7,857 nt of DNA. It comes from VFMC01 sp050248155 (GTDB taxonomy: Bacteria > Actinomycetota > Acidimicrobiia > Acidimicrobiales > Ilumatobacteraceae). The stretch spans positions 1 through 7,857 of the forward strand of contig JBFWSW010000127.1 of the NCBI GenBank assembly GCA_050248155.1. The letters run 5' to 3'. Every line of letters starts with the position of its first letter. The stretch's first letter is position 1. The notes beneath the pieces are model-generated. The model searched no databases. It worked only from the letters and a program-made list of their open reading frames with translations, and was not told the DNA's origin. Position numbers and translations under genes: made by a program. This document shows positions 1-5,765 of this stretch, piece by piece.

Positions 1-665
1 CGCCACTCGGCGCCGGGGTGCGCACCCTCCCGTTCGCCCTGACGATGATCATCGTGTCGCCGCGGTCGGCCGACCTCGCCGCACGCTTCGGCGTCCGACG
101 CGTCGTCGCCACCGGGATGTCGATCCTGGTCGTCGGGCTGGTGATGTTCTCCTTCGCCGGGGTCGACACCGGCTACTGGTACATCGCCCTCGTCCTGGTC
201 ATCATGGCTGGTGGCGTCGGCATGACGATGCCGTCGCTCAGCACGGGCATCGTGCAATCGGTCCCGATGCACAAGGCCGGTGTCGGATCCGCGGTGAACG
301 ACACCACCCGCGAGGTCGGCGGCGCGATCGGCATCGCGCTCATCGGCAGCATCGTCACCAGCGTCTACCGCCACCGACTCGGCCCGTCGCTCGACGCGTT
401 GCCGCCGGAGCTCGCCGACGTGGCGCGCGACAACGTCGGCAAGGCGGTCGCCGTCGCCGACCGCGCCTCGCAGCAGCTGGGCGAGGAGGCCGGCGCAGAG
501 CTCCTGCGGTCCGTTCGCGAAGCCTTCGTCGACGGCGCGCACATCGGCATGCGGGTCGGCGCGTCGCTGGTGGTGGTGGCGGGCATCGTGATCTTCGTGC
601 GCTTGGGCCGCGACCCGGCCTCGCGTGCTCCGTCGGGCGGGAGCGAGGATGGCTTCGGCGACTGA
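1..665 (+). CDS. DHA2-type MFS drug exporter, C-terminal part (5' end outside window)
   Basis: This is the C-terminal part of a major facilitator superfamily transporter, probably a proton-driven multidrug exporter of the EmrB/QacA (DHA2, 14-helix) type in the cytoplasmic membrane. The reading frame is open from base 3 and reads P-L-G-A-G-V-R-T-L-P-F-A before the first possible GTG at 18. That GTG is internal, so the gene begins upstream of the window. About 220 residues are visible. Hydrophobic segments lie around positions 120-230 (two helices), 310-360 and 550-600. The stretch with GVGSAVNDTTREVGGAIGIA (about 280-340) matches the conserved late-helix region of DHA2 exporters, and the LPFAL segment is also typical. 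The C-terminal tail is polar and cytoplasmic. The stop codon (663-665) lies inside the downstream tetR gene, so the two are very likely co-transcribed and the regulator probably controls this exporter. The substrate cannot be told from the sequence. Confidence 0.88.
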   Translation, partial: PLGAGVRTLPFALTMIIVSPRSADLAARFGVRRVVATGMSILVVGLVMFSFAGVDTGYWYIALVLVIMAGGVGMTMPSLSTGIVQSVPMHKAGVGSAVNDTTREVGGAIGIALIGSIVTSVYRHRLGPSLDALPPELADVARDNVGKAVAVADRASQQLGEEAGAELLRSVREAFVDGAHIGMRVGASLVVVAGIVIFVRLGRDPASRAPSGGSEDGFGD

Positions 666-1242
666 TCGGGTCGACCCGCGCGCCGCACGGTCGCAGCAAC
701 GAGCGATCGAGGCCGCGCTCGCACTCGTGCGCGAGGTCGGTGTGGGGCGGGTCACGATGGAAGCGATCGCCGCTCGGAGCGGTGTCGCCAAGACCACGCT
801 CTACCGGCAGTTCGACGATCTCGAGACGCTGCTCTTCACCGCGTTCGAGTCGTTGAAGCGACCGCACGTCGTGATGGAGCAGGACGGCGTGCTCGCCGAC
901 GTCGAGCAGTGGGCACAGGGGTTCGCGGTGGCGCTGTACGCCGACGACTTCGCCCCGCTGATGCCGGCGATCATCGAGGTCGCCGAGCGCAGCGAGCGTG
1001 GCCGGCAGCTCGCGGTGGAGTTCGCGGCCCGCCGCCGGCACGCCGTGCAGCAGCGTCTCGAGCGGGCGGTCGAGGCGGGCGAGCTCTCCGCCGACGCCGA
1101 CATCGGCGCCGTCGTCAGCATGATCGTCGGCCCCCTCTTCTACCGCCGGTTCATCTCGCGCCAGGAGGTGACCCCGGCGTTGGTGACTCAGCTCGTGCGA
1201 TCGGCGCTCTCACCGGTCCTGTCGGGCACGCCGGCGGTGTGA
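649..1242 (+). CDS. TetR/AcrR-family transcriptional regulator
   Basis: This is a 197-residue one-component repressor of the TetR family, a normal family length. The N-terminal DNA-binding domain spans about residues 15-62. Its helix-turn-helix signature (V-T-M-E-A-I-A-A-R-S-G-V-A-K-T-T-L-Y-R-Q-F) is at about residues 35-55. The remaining two thirds is an alpha-helical ligand-binding and dimer domain; its segment with AGELSADADIGAVVSMIVGPLFYRRF resembles the TetR_C_11/C_16 type C-terminal domains. I chose ATG at 649, which has a GGGAG-like ribosome site a few bases upstream and gives a normal N-terminus. A GTG at 625 would add eight residues. The start overlaps the MFS stop by 17 bp (649-665), so translational coupling is likely and the exporter is the probable target. 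The operator would lie upstream of the window. The last 55 bp overlap the convergent dedA gene. Control of the GAGAC array near 5500 cannot be excluded but is not supported. Confidence 0.92.
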   Translation: MASATDRVDPRAARSQQRAIEAALALVREVGVGRVTMEAIAARSGVAKTTLYRQFDDLETLLFTAFESLKRPHVVMEQDGVLADVEQWAQGFAVALYADDFAPLMPAIIEVAERSERGRQLAVEFAARRRHAVQQRLERAVEAGELSADADIGAVVSMIVGPLFYRRFISRQEVTPALVTQLVRSALSPVLSGTPAV

Positions 1243-1865
1243 CGACTGCGCAAGTGGCGGATCAGCTCGATCACGACGTTGATCGACAGTGCCGTGCCGA
1301 AGGCGATCCAGAACGCCTTCGTGTGGTCGTCCTCGAACGCGTCGCCGATCACGTAGGCCAGGCCCGCGGCGTAGCTCGCCCAGATGAGCGCGGCAATCGC
1401 CGTCCAACCGACGAACCACATGCGAGGTTGTCGCGTGATGCCGCTCGAGAGCGTCAGCACCGTGCGCCCGCCGGGGATGAACCGGGCCGTGATGAGCAGC
1501 AACCCGCCGCGAGCGCGGATCTGCGCACGGGCCCACTCGAGCCGGCGCCTGAACTTCTCGCGGTGCTCTGATCGGCGCTCGAACCGCTGAGCGAAGGATC
1601 GACCGATGACGTAGGCGGTGTTGTCGCCGAGGAAGGCACCGACCGCGCCGGCAGCGATGACCATGACGAGCGAGTACGGGGCGGGGTTCTCGGCCGATGC
1701 CGCCGCGACCCCGCCGATGATCACGGTGGTCTCGCTGGGCACGATCGGGACGACCGAGTCGAGGAACGCGATCACGAAGATGGCCGCCAGGAACCACCAG
1801 TTGGACGCCCATTCGTTGAGCGTGTCGGTGAGATCAGCGATCCAGCTGAAGATCCCGGCGAGCAT
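1188..1865 (-). CDS. DedA-family membrane protein (VTT/SNARE-associated domain)
   Basis: This is a 225-residue integral membrane protein of the DedA family, typical length. Characterised DedA members affect membrane homeostasis, and some recycle the lipid carrier undecaprenyl phosphate across the membrane; that role here is inference. Conserved DedA features are visible: D36-x3-P-x2-P-S-E45 in the first re-entrant region, G-A-F-L-G-D-N-x2-Y-x-I-G-R at 76-89, and R-F-I-P-G-G-R at 128-134. Hydrophobic segments lie at about 24-55, 64-80, 121-140, 150-175 and 185-203. The tail from 204 is polar and Arg-rich. ATG at 1865 is the earliest possible start, because an in-frame TAG (1880-1878) lies five codons upstream and no other start codon follows soon. 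It begins 32 bp inside the end of purK, so it is probably translated from the same mRNA. A GAGG sits only 2 bases before the ATG, closer than usual. The 3' end overlaps the tetR coding region by 55 bp, so there is no room for a terminator between them. Confidence 0.93.
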   Translation of the reverse strand: MLAGIFSWIADLTDTLNEWASNWWFLAAIFVIAFLDSVVPIVPSETTVIIGGVAAASAENPAPYSLVMVIAAGAVGAFLGDNTAYVIGRSFAQRFERRSEHREKFRRRLEWARAQIRARGGLLLITARFIPGGRTVLTLSSGITRQPRMWFVGWTAIAALIWASYAAGLAYVIGDAFEDDHTKAFWIAFGTALSINVVIELIRHLRSRHTAGVPDRTGESADRTS

Positions 1866-2988
1866 GACCTCGGCAGGCTAGTGCTCGCGCCGACGCCGCG
1901 TCCGGCGTGTCGGCGGTGACGGTGAGATGACCCATCTTGCGGCCGGGTCGCGCCTCGTGCTTGCCGTACAGGTGGAGGTGCGCGTTCGGGGCGTCGAGCG
2001 CGGCCGACCAGTCGGGCTCGCCCGGACCCCACAGGTCGCCGAGGAGGTTGACCATCGCAGCCGCCGGCGCAGCGAGCCGGGTGTCGCCGAGCGGGAGGCC
2101 ACACACCGCCCGCACCTGCTGCTCGAACTGGCTGGTCAGCGCGGCATCGAGGGTCCAGTGGCCGCTGTTGTGCGGTCGCGGCGCGAGCTCGTTCACCACC
2201 AGCTCGCCGCCGGCGACGAACAGCTCGACCGCCAGCACCCCCACGTACTCGAGCTCGGTCGCGATCTGCGCGGCGAGGTCGACTGCGCGCTGGGCGAGCG
2301 GTTCGGGGACTCGGGCCGGGACGACCGTGATGTCGAGGATGCCGCCGGCATGGGTGTTGTGGGCGACCGGGTAGGGCATGCAGTCGCCCGTCGCCGTCCG
2401 AGCCAGCACCACCGACAGCTCGGCGTCGAGCGCCAGCCGTTGCTCGACCACGCATGCCACGCTCCCGAGCTCGCGCCACGCCGACCCGACCTCCACCACC
2501 GTCTCGACGCCGACCTGACCCTTGCCGTCGTACCCGAGCCGTGCCGTCTTCACGATCGCCGGGAAGCCGAGATCGATCCGGGCGAGGTCGGCCTCGTGCT
2601 CGACCATCGCGTATGGCGCGACCGGAGCGCCGATCCCCGCGAGGAACCGCTTCTCGGCGCGCCGGTCCTGCGCGATCGCGATCGCCTCGGGCGACGGCCG
2701 GACCGTGGTGATCTTCGCGAGCGCGTGCAGCGCGTGTGCCGGCGGGTTCTCGAACTCGGTGGTGACGACCGCGCACGCCGACCCCAATCGGAGGAGGGCG
2801 TCGTCGTCGTCGTACGGCGCGACGATGTGCTCGTCGGCGACCGCGCCCGCAGGCGCGTGCGGGTCGGGCTCGAGCACCATCGTGCGGTATCCCATCGTGC
2901 GCGCCGCGATCACGAAGTAGCGACCGAGCTGGCCTCCGCCGAGGACGCCGAGGCACGCAGGTGGGGCGATGGGTTCGAGGTCGCTCAC
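1834..2988 (-). CDS. purK: N5-carboxyaminoimidazole ribonucleotide synthase PurK
   Basis: This 384-residue ATP-grasp enzyme of de novo purine synthesis converts aminoimidazole ribonucleotide, ATP and bicarbonate to N5-CAIR in the cytoplasm; PurE uses the product. Length and motifs are complete: the pre-ATP-grasp loop G-V-L-G-G-G-Q-L-G at 14-22, T-T-E-F-E-N at 76-81, the glycine-rich ATP loop K-T-A-R-L-G-Y-D-G-K-G-Q at 147-158, N-x-H-x-G-G-I-L at 211-218, the metal/ATP segment V-N-E-L-A-P-R-P-H-N-S-G-H at 265-277, and the C-terminal H-L-Y-G-K-x2-A-R-P-G-R-K-M-G-H at 339-354. The start is GTG at 2988, whose bases form a GTGA overlap with the purE stop (2985-2988). The frame stays open upstream but that part is shadow coding over purE. 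No clear Shine-Dalgarno is visible, so translation probably depends on coupling to purE. The last 32 bp overlap dedA, and the final dozen residues are Arg-rich and less family-like. Confidence 0.97.
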   Translation of the reverse strand: MSDLEPIAPPACLGVLGGGQLGRYFVIAARTMGYRTMVLEPDPHAPAGAVADEHIVAPYDDDDALLRLGSACAVVTTEFENPPAHALHALAKITTVRPSPEAIAIAQDRRAEKRFLAGIGAPVAPYAMVEHEADLARIDLGFPAIVKTARLGYDGKGQVGVETVVEVGSAWRELGSVACVVEQRLALDAELSVVLARTATGDCMPYPVAHNTHAGGILDITVVPARVPEPLAQRAVDLAAQIATELEYVGVLAVELFVAGGELVVNELAPRPHNSGHWTLDAALTSQFEQQVRAVCGLPLGDTRLAAPAAAMVNLLGDLWGPGEPDWSAALDAPNAHLHLYGKHEARPGRKMGHLTVTADTPDAASARALACRGHARRDLQLDR

Positions 2989-3467
2989 GCCGGTGGCAAC
3001 GTGCTGTTCACGGCGTCGTCGTGCCGCTGTTGCCGATAGCTGTGCAACGCGTCGCGCAGCCGGTCGTCGTCGGCGGCGAGCAGCGCGACTGCGAACAGTG
3101 CGGCGTTGGTGGCGCCGGCTTCGCCGATGGCGAAGGTCGCCACCGGTATGCCGGCCGGCATCTGGACGATCGAGTACAGCGAGTCCTGCCCGCCGAGGTG
3201 CCGGGTCGCAACAGGCACACCGAGCACCGGGACGGTGGTCTTCGCGGCCAGCATGCCGGGTAGGTGGGCCGCGCCGCCTGCCCCGGCGATGATCGCGCGG
3301 AACCCGTCGGCTTCGGCCGACTCGGCGAAGGCGAACATCTCGTCGGGCATCCGGTGGGCCGACAACACCTGGACGTGTGGCTCGATGCCGAAGGCCTGCA
3401 GCGTCTCGACGGCCTTGCCCATCGTCGACCAGTCGCTGGCCGAGCCCATCACCACCGCGACCCTCAT
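2985..3467 (-). CDS. purE: N5-CAIR mutase PurE (class I)
   Basis: This 160-residue enzyme converts N5-CAIR to CAIR, the step after PurK in purine synthesis. It normally forms a cytoplasmic octamer. The family signatures are complete: G-S-A-S-D-W at 8-13 binding the substrate phosphate, S-A-H-R at 36-39 with the catalytic histidine at 38, A-G-A-G-G-A-A-H-L-P-G at 61-71, and the long C-terminal signature from G-V-P-V (83-86) through L-G-G-x-D-S-L-Y-S-I-V-Q-M-P (91-104) to A-I-G-x-A-G-A-x-N-A-A-L (113-124). The presence of purK right downstream and the QMPxGIPVAT segment support class I (mutase) rather than the class II AIR carboxylase. The start is ATG at 3467, with GGGAG (3482-3478 on the minus strand) ten bases upstream. 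The first bases overlap the stop of the upstream flavoprotein gene as ATGA (3464-3467), and the last overlap the purK start as GTGA, so all three are likely translated from one message. Confidence 0.97.
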   Translation of the reverse strand: MRVAVVMGSASDWSTMGKAVETLQAFGIEPHVQVLSAHRMPDEMFAFAESAEADGFRAIIAGAGGAAHLPGMLAAKTTVPVLGVPVATRHLGGQDSLYSIVQMPAGIPVATFAIGEAGATNAALFAVALLAADDDRLRDALHSYRQQRHDDAVNSTLPPA

Positions 3468-5440
3468 CGCACTGCTGCTCCCGCTCGCTCGCCGTCGACG
3501 ACCGCTGCGTGTGCCCGCCGTGGGGCGACGCAGTCACCTGCTCGCTCGACGCTCACCCCGGCGGCGCGGAGGTCGTGATACAGCCACTCGACAGGGTTGG
3601 GTGGGACCGCCAGCACGAGCCAGTCGAGGTGGCGGGTCTGGTTCTGCCCGGTCGGGTGGTGCAGGAGGGTCAGCTCGTCGCCGCTCAAGCCCATCGGGAC
3701 GAGGTCGGTCGACTGCACGATGCCCTTCGCCGTCGCCCGCATCCACCAGTTCTCCATGTCGAGGGTGATCCCGAGATCCTGGCCGACGACCATGCCCGGC
3801 GTGACGATCTCGACCGAGCACCCTCGATCGGCGAGCAGCTCGGCCACCGACGTCGCGTGGTGGAACCCGATCTCGTCGACCACGACGACGGCATCACCGC
3901 TCGACGGCCCACCACCGGCGAGTGATCCGGACAGCACCTCGGCGACATCGGCCACGTTGGTCGCGCCCTCGGGCACCCACCACAGACGCTGCGGCTCGGC
4001 GCCCGTCGCGACGATGACGTGGTCGGGATCGCGCTCGGTGACGAAGCCGGCCCACACGCCCACGCCGTAGTGGATGGTGACGCCCAGCCGGCGGCACTCG
4101 GTGAGCTGGTTGCGGATCATGTCGCCGAGCTCGGCGCGGTTGGGCACGCTGGCCGCGAGGCGAACCTGACCGCCGGCATGCGTCTGCTGTTCGTAGACGT
4201 CGACGCGGTGACCGTTGCGCGCCGCGGCGATGGCCGCCTGCAAGCCGGCGGGCCCGGCACCGACGACCATCACCTTCCTCGGCCGCTCCGTGCGCACCGC
4301 GACGCCGACGCGCTGCGCTTCGCGACCCGTGCGCGGGTTCTCGATGCACCCGAGCCACCGGTTGAGCCCCATCCGTCCCACGCACTCCTGGTTGCAGCTG
4401 AGGCACAACCGGATCTCGTCGGTCGCTCCGGCGCGGGCCTTGGCGGCGAAGTCGGCATCGGCGATCTGGCCGCGCACGATGCCCACCAGGTCGCAATGGC
4501 CCTCGGCGAGGGCTCGCTCGGCCTGCAGCGGATCCTTGAACCTGCCGACCCCGACGATCGGCAGGTCGACCGCCTTGCGGAACGCGCTCGGGATGAACAT
4601 CGCGTAGCCGGGCGGGACGTGCATGCTCGCCTCGATCATGAACAGGCTCGCCGTCGCGACACCGATCGAGGTGTTGATGTAGTCGACGTCGCCGCTCGCT
4701 TCGACGAGGCTGGCCACTTCGACCGCGTCGTCGATGGTGGTGCCGCCCTCGATCAGCTCGTCGCCGCACAGGCGCACCCCGAGCGCCAGCCGGTTGCCGA
4801 TCACGCCGCGCACAGCGGCGGCGATGCGGAGCAGCAGCCTCGCCCTGTTCTCGATCGAGCCGCCGTACTGGTCGGTGCGCCGGTTGGTTGCGGGCGACAA
4901 GAAGCCGCGCACGATCGACGAGTGGCTGCACTGCAGCTCGATGCCGTCGAAGCCGCCCTCGGCACAGTGCTCGGCGACGAGCGCGTAGCCCGCGACGATC
5001 TCGTCGATCTCGGCCTCGTCGACCGCCTTGGGCACCTCACGGAACAACGGATCGGCGACGGCCGACGGCGCCCACACCGGCAGCCGCGAGAACATCGACG
5101 AGGCCTGGCCGCCGTTGTGGTTGATCTGGGCGAAGATGGGTGTGCGGTGTCGGTGCACGGCATCGGTGATGCGCCGGTACCCGGGGATGACGTCGCGGTG
5201 GAAGCCGTGGATGAGCTTCTCGTACGGCCAGTCGGTGGGGTGGGTGGAGTGCTCCTCGGTGATGATCAGACCGGCGCCGCCGGCGGCGCGGGCGGCGTAG
5301 TACGCAGCGTGCTGGTCGGTCGGCTTGCCGTCACGCGCGTAGTTGGTGAGGTGCGCGCTGAACACGATGCGGTTGCGAGTGGAGACCGGACCGAGGGCGA
5401 GCGGGGTCCACAGGTACCGGTACGACACTTCGACCAACAC
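3464..5440 (-). CDS. FadH/OYE-like FMN, 4Fe-4S and FAD-dependent NAD(P)H oxidoreductase
   Basis: This 658-residue modular flavoprotein has the layout of 2,4-dienoyl-CoA reductase (FadH) and trimethylamine dehydrogenase. An N-terminal OYE-type TIM barrel for FMN spans about 1-340, with Q-I-N-H-N-G-G at 105-111, F-L-S-P-x2-N-x-R-T-D-x-Y-G-G-S-x-E-N-R at 180-199 and G-V-G-R-F at 297-301. A 4Fe-4S site follows: C346-x2-C349-x3-C353-x11-C365. An FAD/NAD(P) module has G-A-G-P-A-G at 394-399 and ribose-binding E417; its second Rossmann region (517-545) is degenerate. The CNQxCVGRxGLNRWLGC segment recalls mycofactocin-associated FadH/OYE oxidoreductases, from memory only; no mft gene is present. The FadH catalytic Tyr and His positions appear to be Ser175 and Ala262, so ordinary dienoyl-CoA reduction is doubtful. 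I chose GTG 5440, after GGAGG. An upstream ATG at 5515 has GAGGG 8 bases before it, but would add 25 residues with weak G/C third-position bias (15 of 25, against 22 of the first 25 codons after GTG). The stop overlaps purE by 4 bases. Substrate unknown. Confidence 0.88.
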   Translation of the reverse strand: MLVEVSYRYLWTPLALGPVSTRNRIVFSAHLTNYARDGKPTDQHAAYYAARAAGGAGLIITEEHSTHPTDWPYEKLIHGFHRDVIPGYRRITDAVHRHRTPIFAQINHNGGQASSMFSRLPVWAPSAVADPLFREVPKAVDEAEIDEIVAGYALVAEHCAEGGFDGIELQCSHSSIVRGFLSPATNRRTDQYGGSIENRARLLLRIAAAVRGVIGNRLALGVRLCGDELIEGGTTIDDAVEVASLVEASGDVDYINTSIGVATASLFMIEASMHVPPGYAMFIPSAFRKAVDLPIVGVGRFKDPLQAERALAEGHCDLVGIVRGQIADADFAAKARAGATDEIRLCLSCNQECVGRMGLNRWLGCIENPRTGREAQRVGVAVRTERPRKVMVVGAGPAGLQAAIAAARNGHRVDVYEQQTHAGGQVRLAASVPNRAELGDMIRNQLTECRRLGVTIHYGVGVWAGFVTERDPDHVIVATGAEPQRLWWVPEGATNVADVAEVLSGSLAGGGPSSGDAVVVVDEIGFHHATSVAELLADRGCSVEIVTPGMVVGQDLGITLDMENWWMRATAKGIVQSTDLVPMGLSGDELTLLHHPTGQNQTRHLDWLVLAVPPNPVEWLYHDLRAAGVSVERAGDCVAPRRAHAAVVDGERAGAAVR

Positions 5441-5450
5441 TACGACATCG

Positions 5451-5455
5451 CCTCC
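5451..5455 (-). promoter_or_regulatory. Ribosome binding site that supports the flavoprotein start at 5440
   Basis: The minus strand reads GGAGG here, ten bases before GTG 5440 and thirteen before TTG 5437. It is one of two good Shine-Dalgarno matches in the leader. The other, GAGGG at 5524-5528, lies eight bases before ATG 5515 and supports the longer start. Codon bias favours the shorter protein, and this site makes that start workable. A third in-frame option is GTG 5428. Confidence 0.5.
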
Positions 5456-5483
5456 GTCGCCACGGAAGTCCTCGTCAGGCCCT

Positions 5484-5534
5484 GTCTCGCCCCCAGTGTC
5501 GAGACGATGAGACATTTCGGGTTCCCTCGTCTCA
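5484..5534. promoter_or_regulatory. Candidate operator array: four GAGAC/GTCTC half-sites between divergent genes
   Basis: Within 51 bp the pentamer GAGAC or its complement occurs four times: GTCTC 5484-5488, GAGAC 5501-5505, GAGAC 5509-5513 and GTCTC 5529-5533. They form two perfect inverted repeats. The first is GTCTCG-N10-CGAGAC (5484-5505), on the flavoprotein side. The second is TGAGAC-N15-GTCTCA (5508-5534), on the ferredoxin side, overlapping the candidate ferredoxin -35 element. GAGACGA (5501-5507) also pairs with TCGTCTC (5527-5533). The placement suits a dimeric repressor controlling both divergent promoters. The two spacers differ by five bases, which argues against identical binding geometry, so only one repeat may be the true operator. 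The regulator is not identifiable from the window. Confidence 0.4.
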
Positions 5535-5550
5535 GCACATCGCCTACAGT
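5522..5550 (+). promoter_or_regulatory. Candidate ferredoxin-P450 promoter giving a leaderless mRNA
   Basis: A -10-like hexamer TACAGT (5545-5550) fits the actinobacterial TAnnnT pattern. Seventeen bases upstream is a weak -35-like TTCCCT (5522-5527). Initiation seven bases after the -10 would fall on 5557, the A of the ferredoxin ATG. No Shine-Dalgarno is visible before that ATG, which agrees with a leaderless start. The -35 is poor, as expected if an activator helps or the promoter is weak. Confidence 0.4.
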
Positions 5551-5556
5551 TGCTGC

Positions 5557-5751
5557 ATGAGAGTGCACATCGACAGCGAGAAGTGCCAGGGGCACAACCG
5601 TTGCTACGCGCTGGCGCCCGAGCTGTTCGACGTCGACGACTACGGCACGGCATTCGTGCTCGGTGACGGAACGGTGCCGCCCGAGTTGGCCGAGAAGGCC
5701 CGGCTCGCCGTCGCCAACTGCCCTGAGATGGCCATCTCGATCGAGGACTGA
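5557..5751 (+). CDS. 3Fe-4S ferredoxin, P450 redox partner
   Basis: This 64-residue acidic electron carrier is of the small single-cluster ferredoxin type that partners bacterial P450s. It passes electrons from a ferredoxin reductase to the P450 encoded next door. Cluster ligands are C10, C16 and C55, in the pattern C-x2-H-x2-C ... C-P. His13 sits where a fourth cysteine would be in a 4Fe-4S protein, so a 3Fe-4S cluster is expected. The segment A-P-E-L-F-D-V-D-D-Y-G (20-30) and the ANCPE segment near the end are typical of the family, and the length is normal. The start at ATG 5557 gives the canonical short N-terminus M-R-V-H-I-D before the cluster. No ribosome binding site precedes it; a TACAGT -10 placed for initiation at the ATG suggests leaderless translation. 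The P450 starts 14 bp after the stop, so the two form an operon. No classical ferredoxin reductase gene lies in the window. Confidence 0.95.
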   Translation: MRVHIDSEKCQGHNRCYALAPELFDVDDYGTAFVLGDGTVPPELAEKARLAVANCPEMAISIED

Positions 5752-5765
5752 AAGGAGCGCCGATC

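Noticed and set aside
355..1121. Minus-strand frames across the MFS and tetR genes
   Set aside because: They are Arg/Ser/Pro-rich shadows of two recognisable plus-strand genes with no motifs of their own.
1211..1239. CACCG ... CGGTG inverted repeat as a bidirectional terminator for tetR and dedA
   Set aside because: The stem is only five pairs with a 19-base loop, lies inside both coding sequences and has no T-rich tract on either side.
1927..3039. 370-codon plus-strand frame across purK
   Set aside because: It is antisense to a complete purK with all motifs, and its own translation is low-complexity and family-free.
2989..3537. Upstream extension of the purK frame over purE
   Set aside because: The extension translates to an Arg-rich string with no similarity to PurK, while purE in the other frame is complete. 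The GTG at 2988 gives a normal PurK N-terminus.
4019..5560. Long open frame (513 codons) on the plus strand, antisense to the flavoprotein gene
   Set aside because: It reads as an Arg/Asp/His/Val-rich string with no domain, and mirrors the codon bias of the real minus-strand gene. Long antisense frames are expected in high-GC coding DNA.
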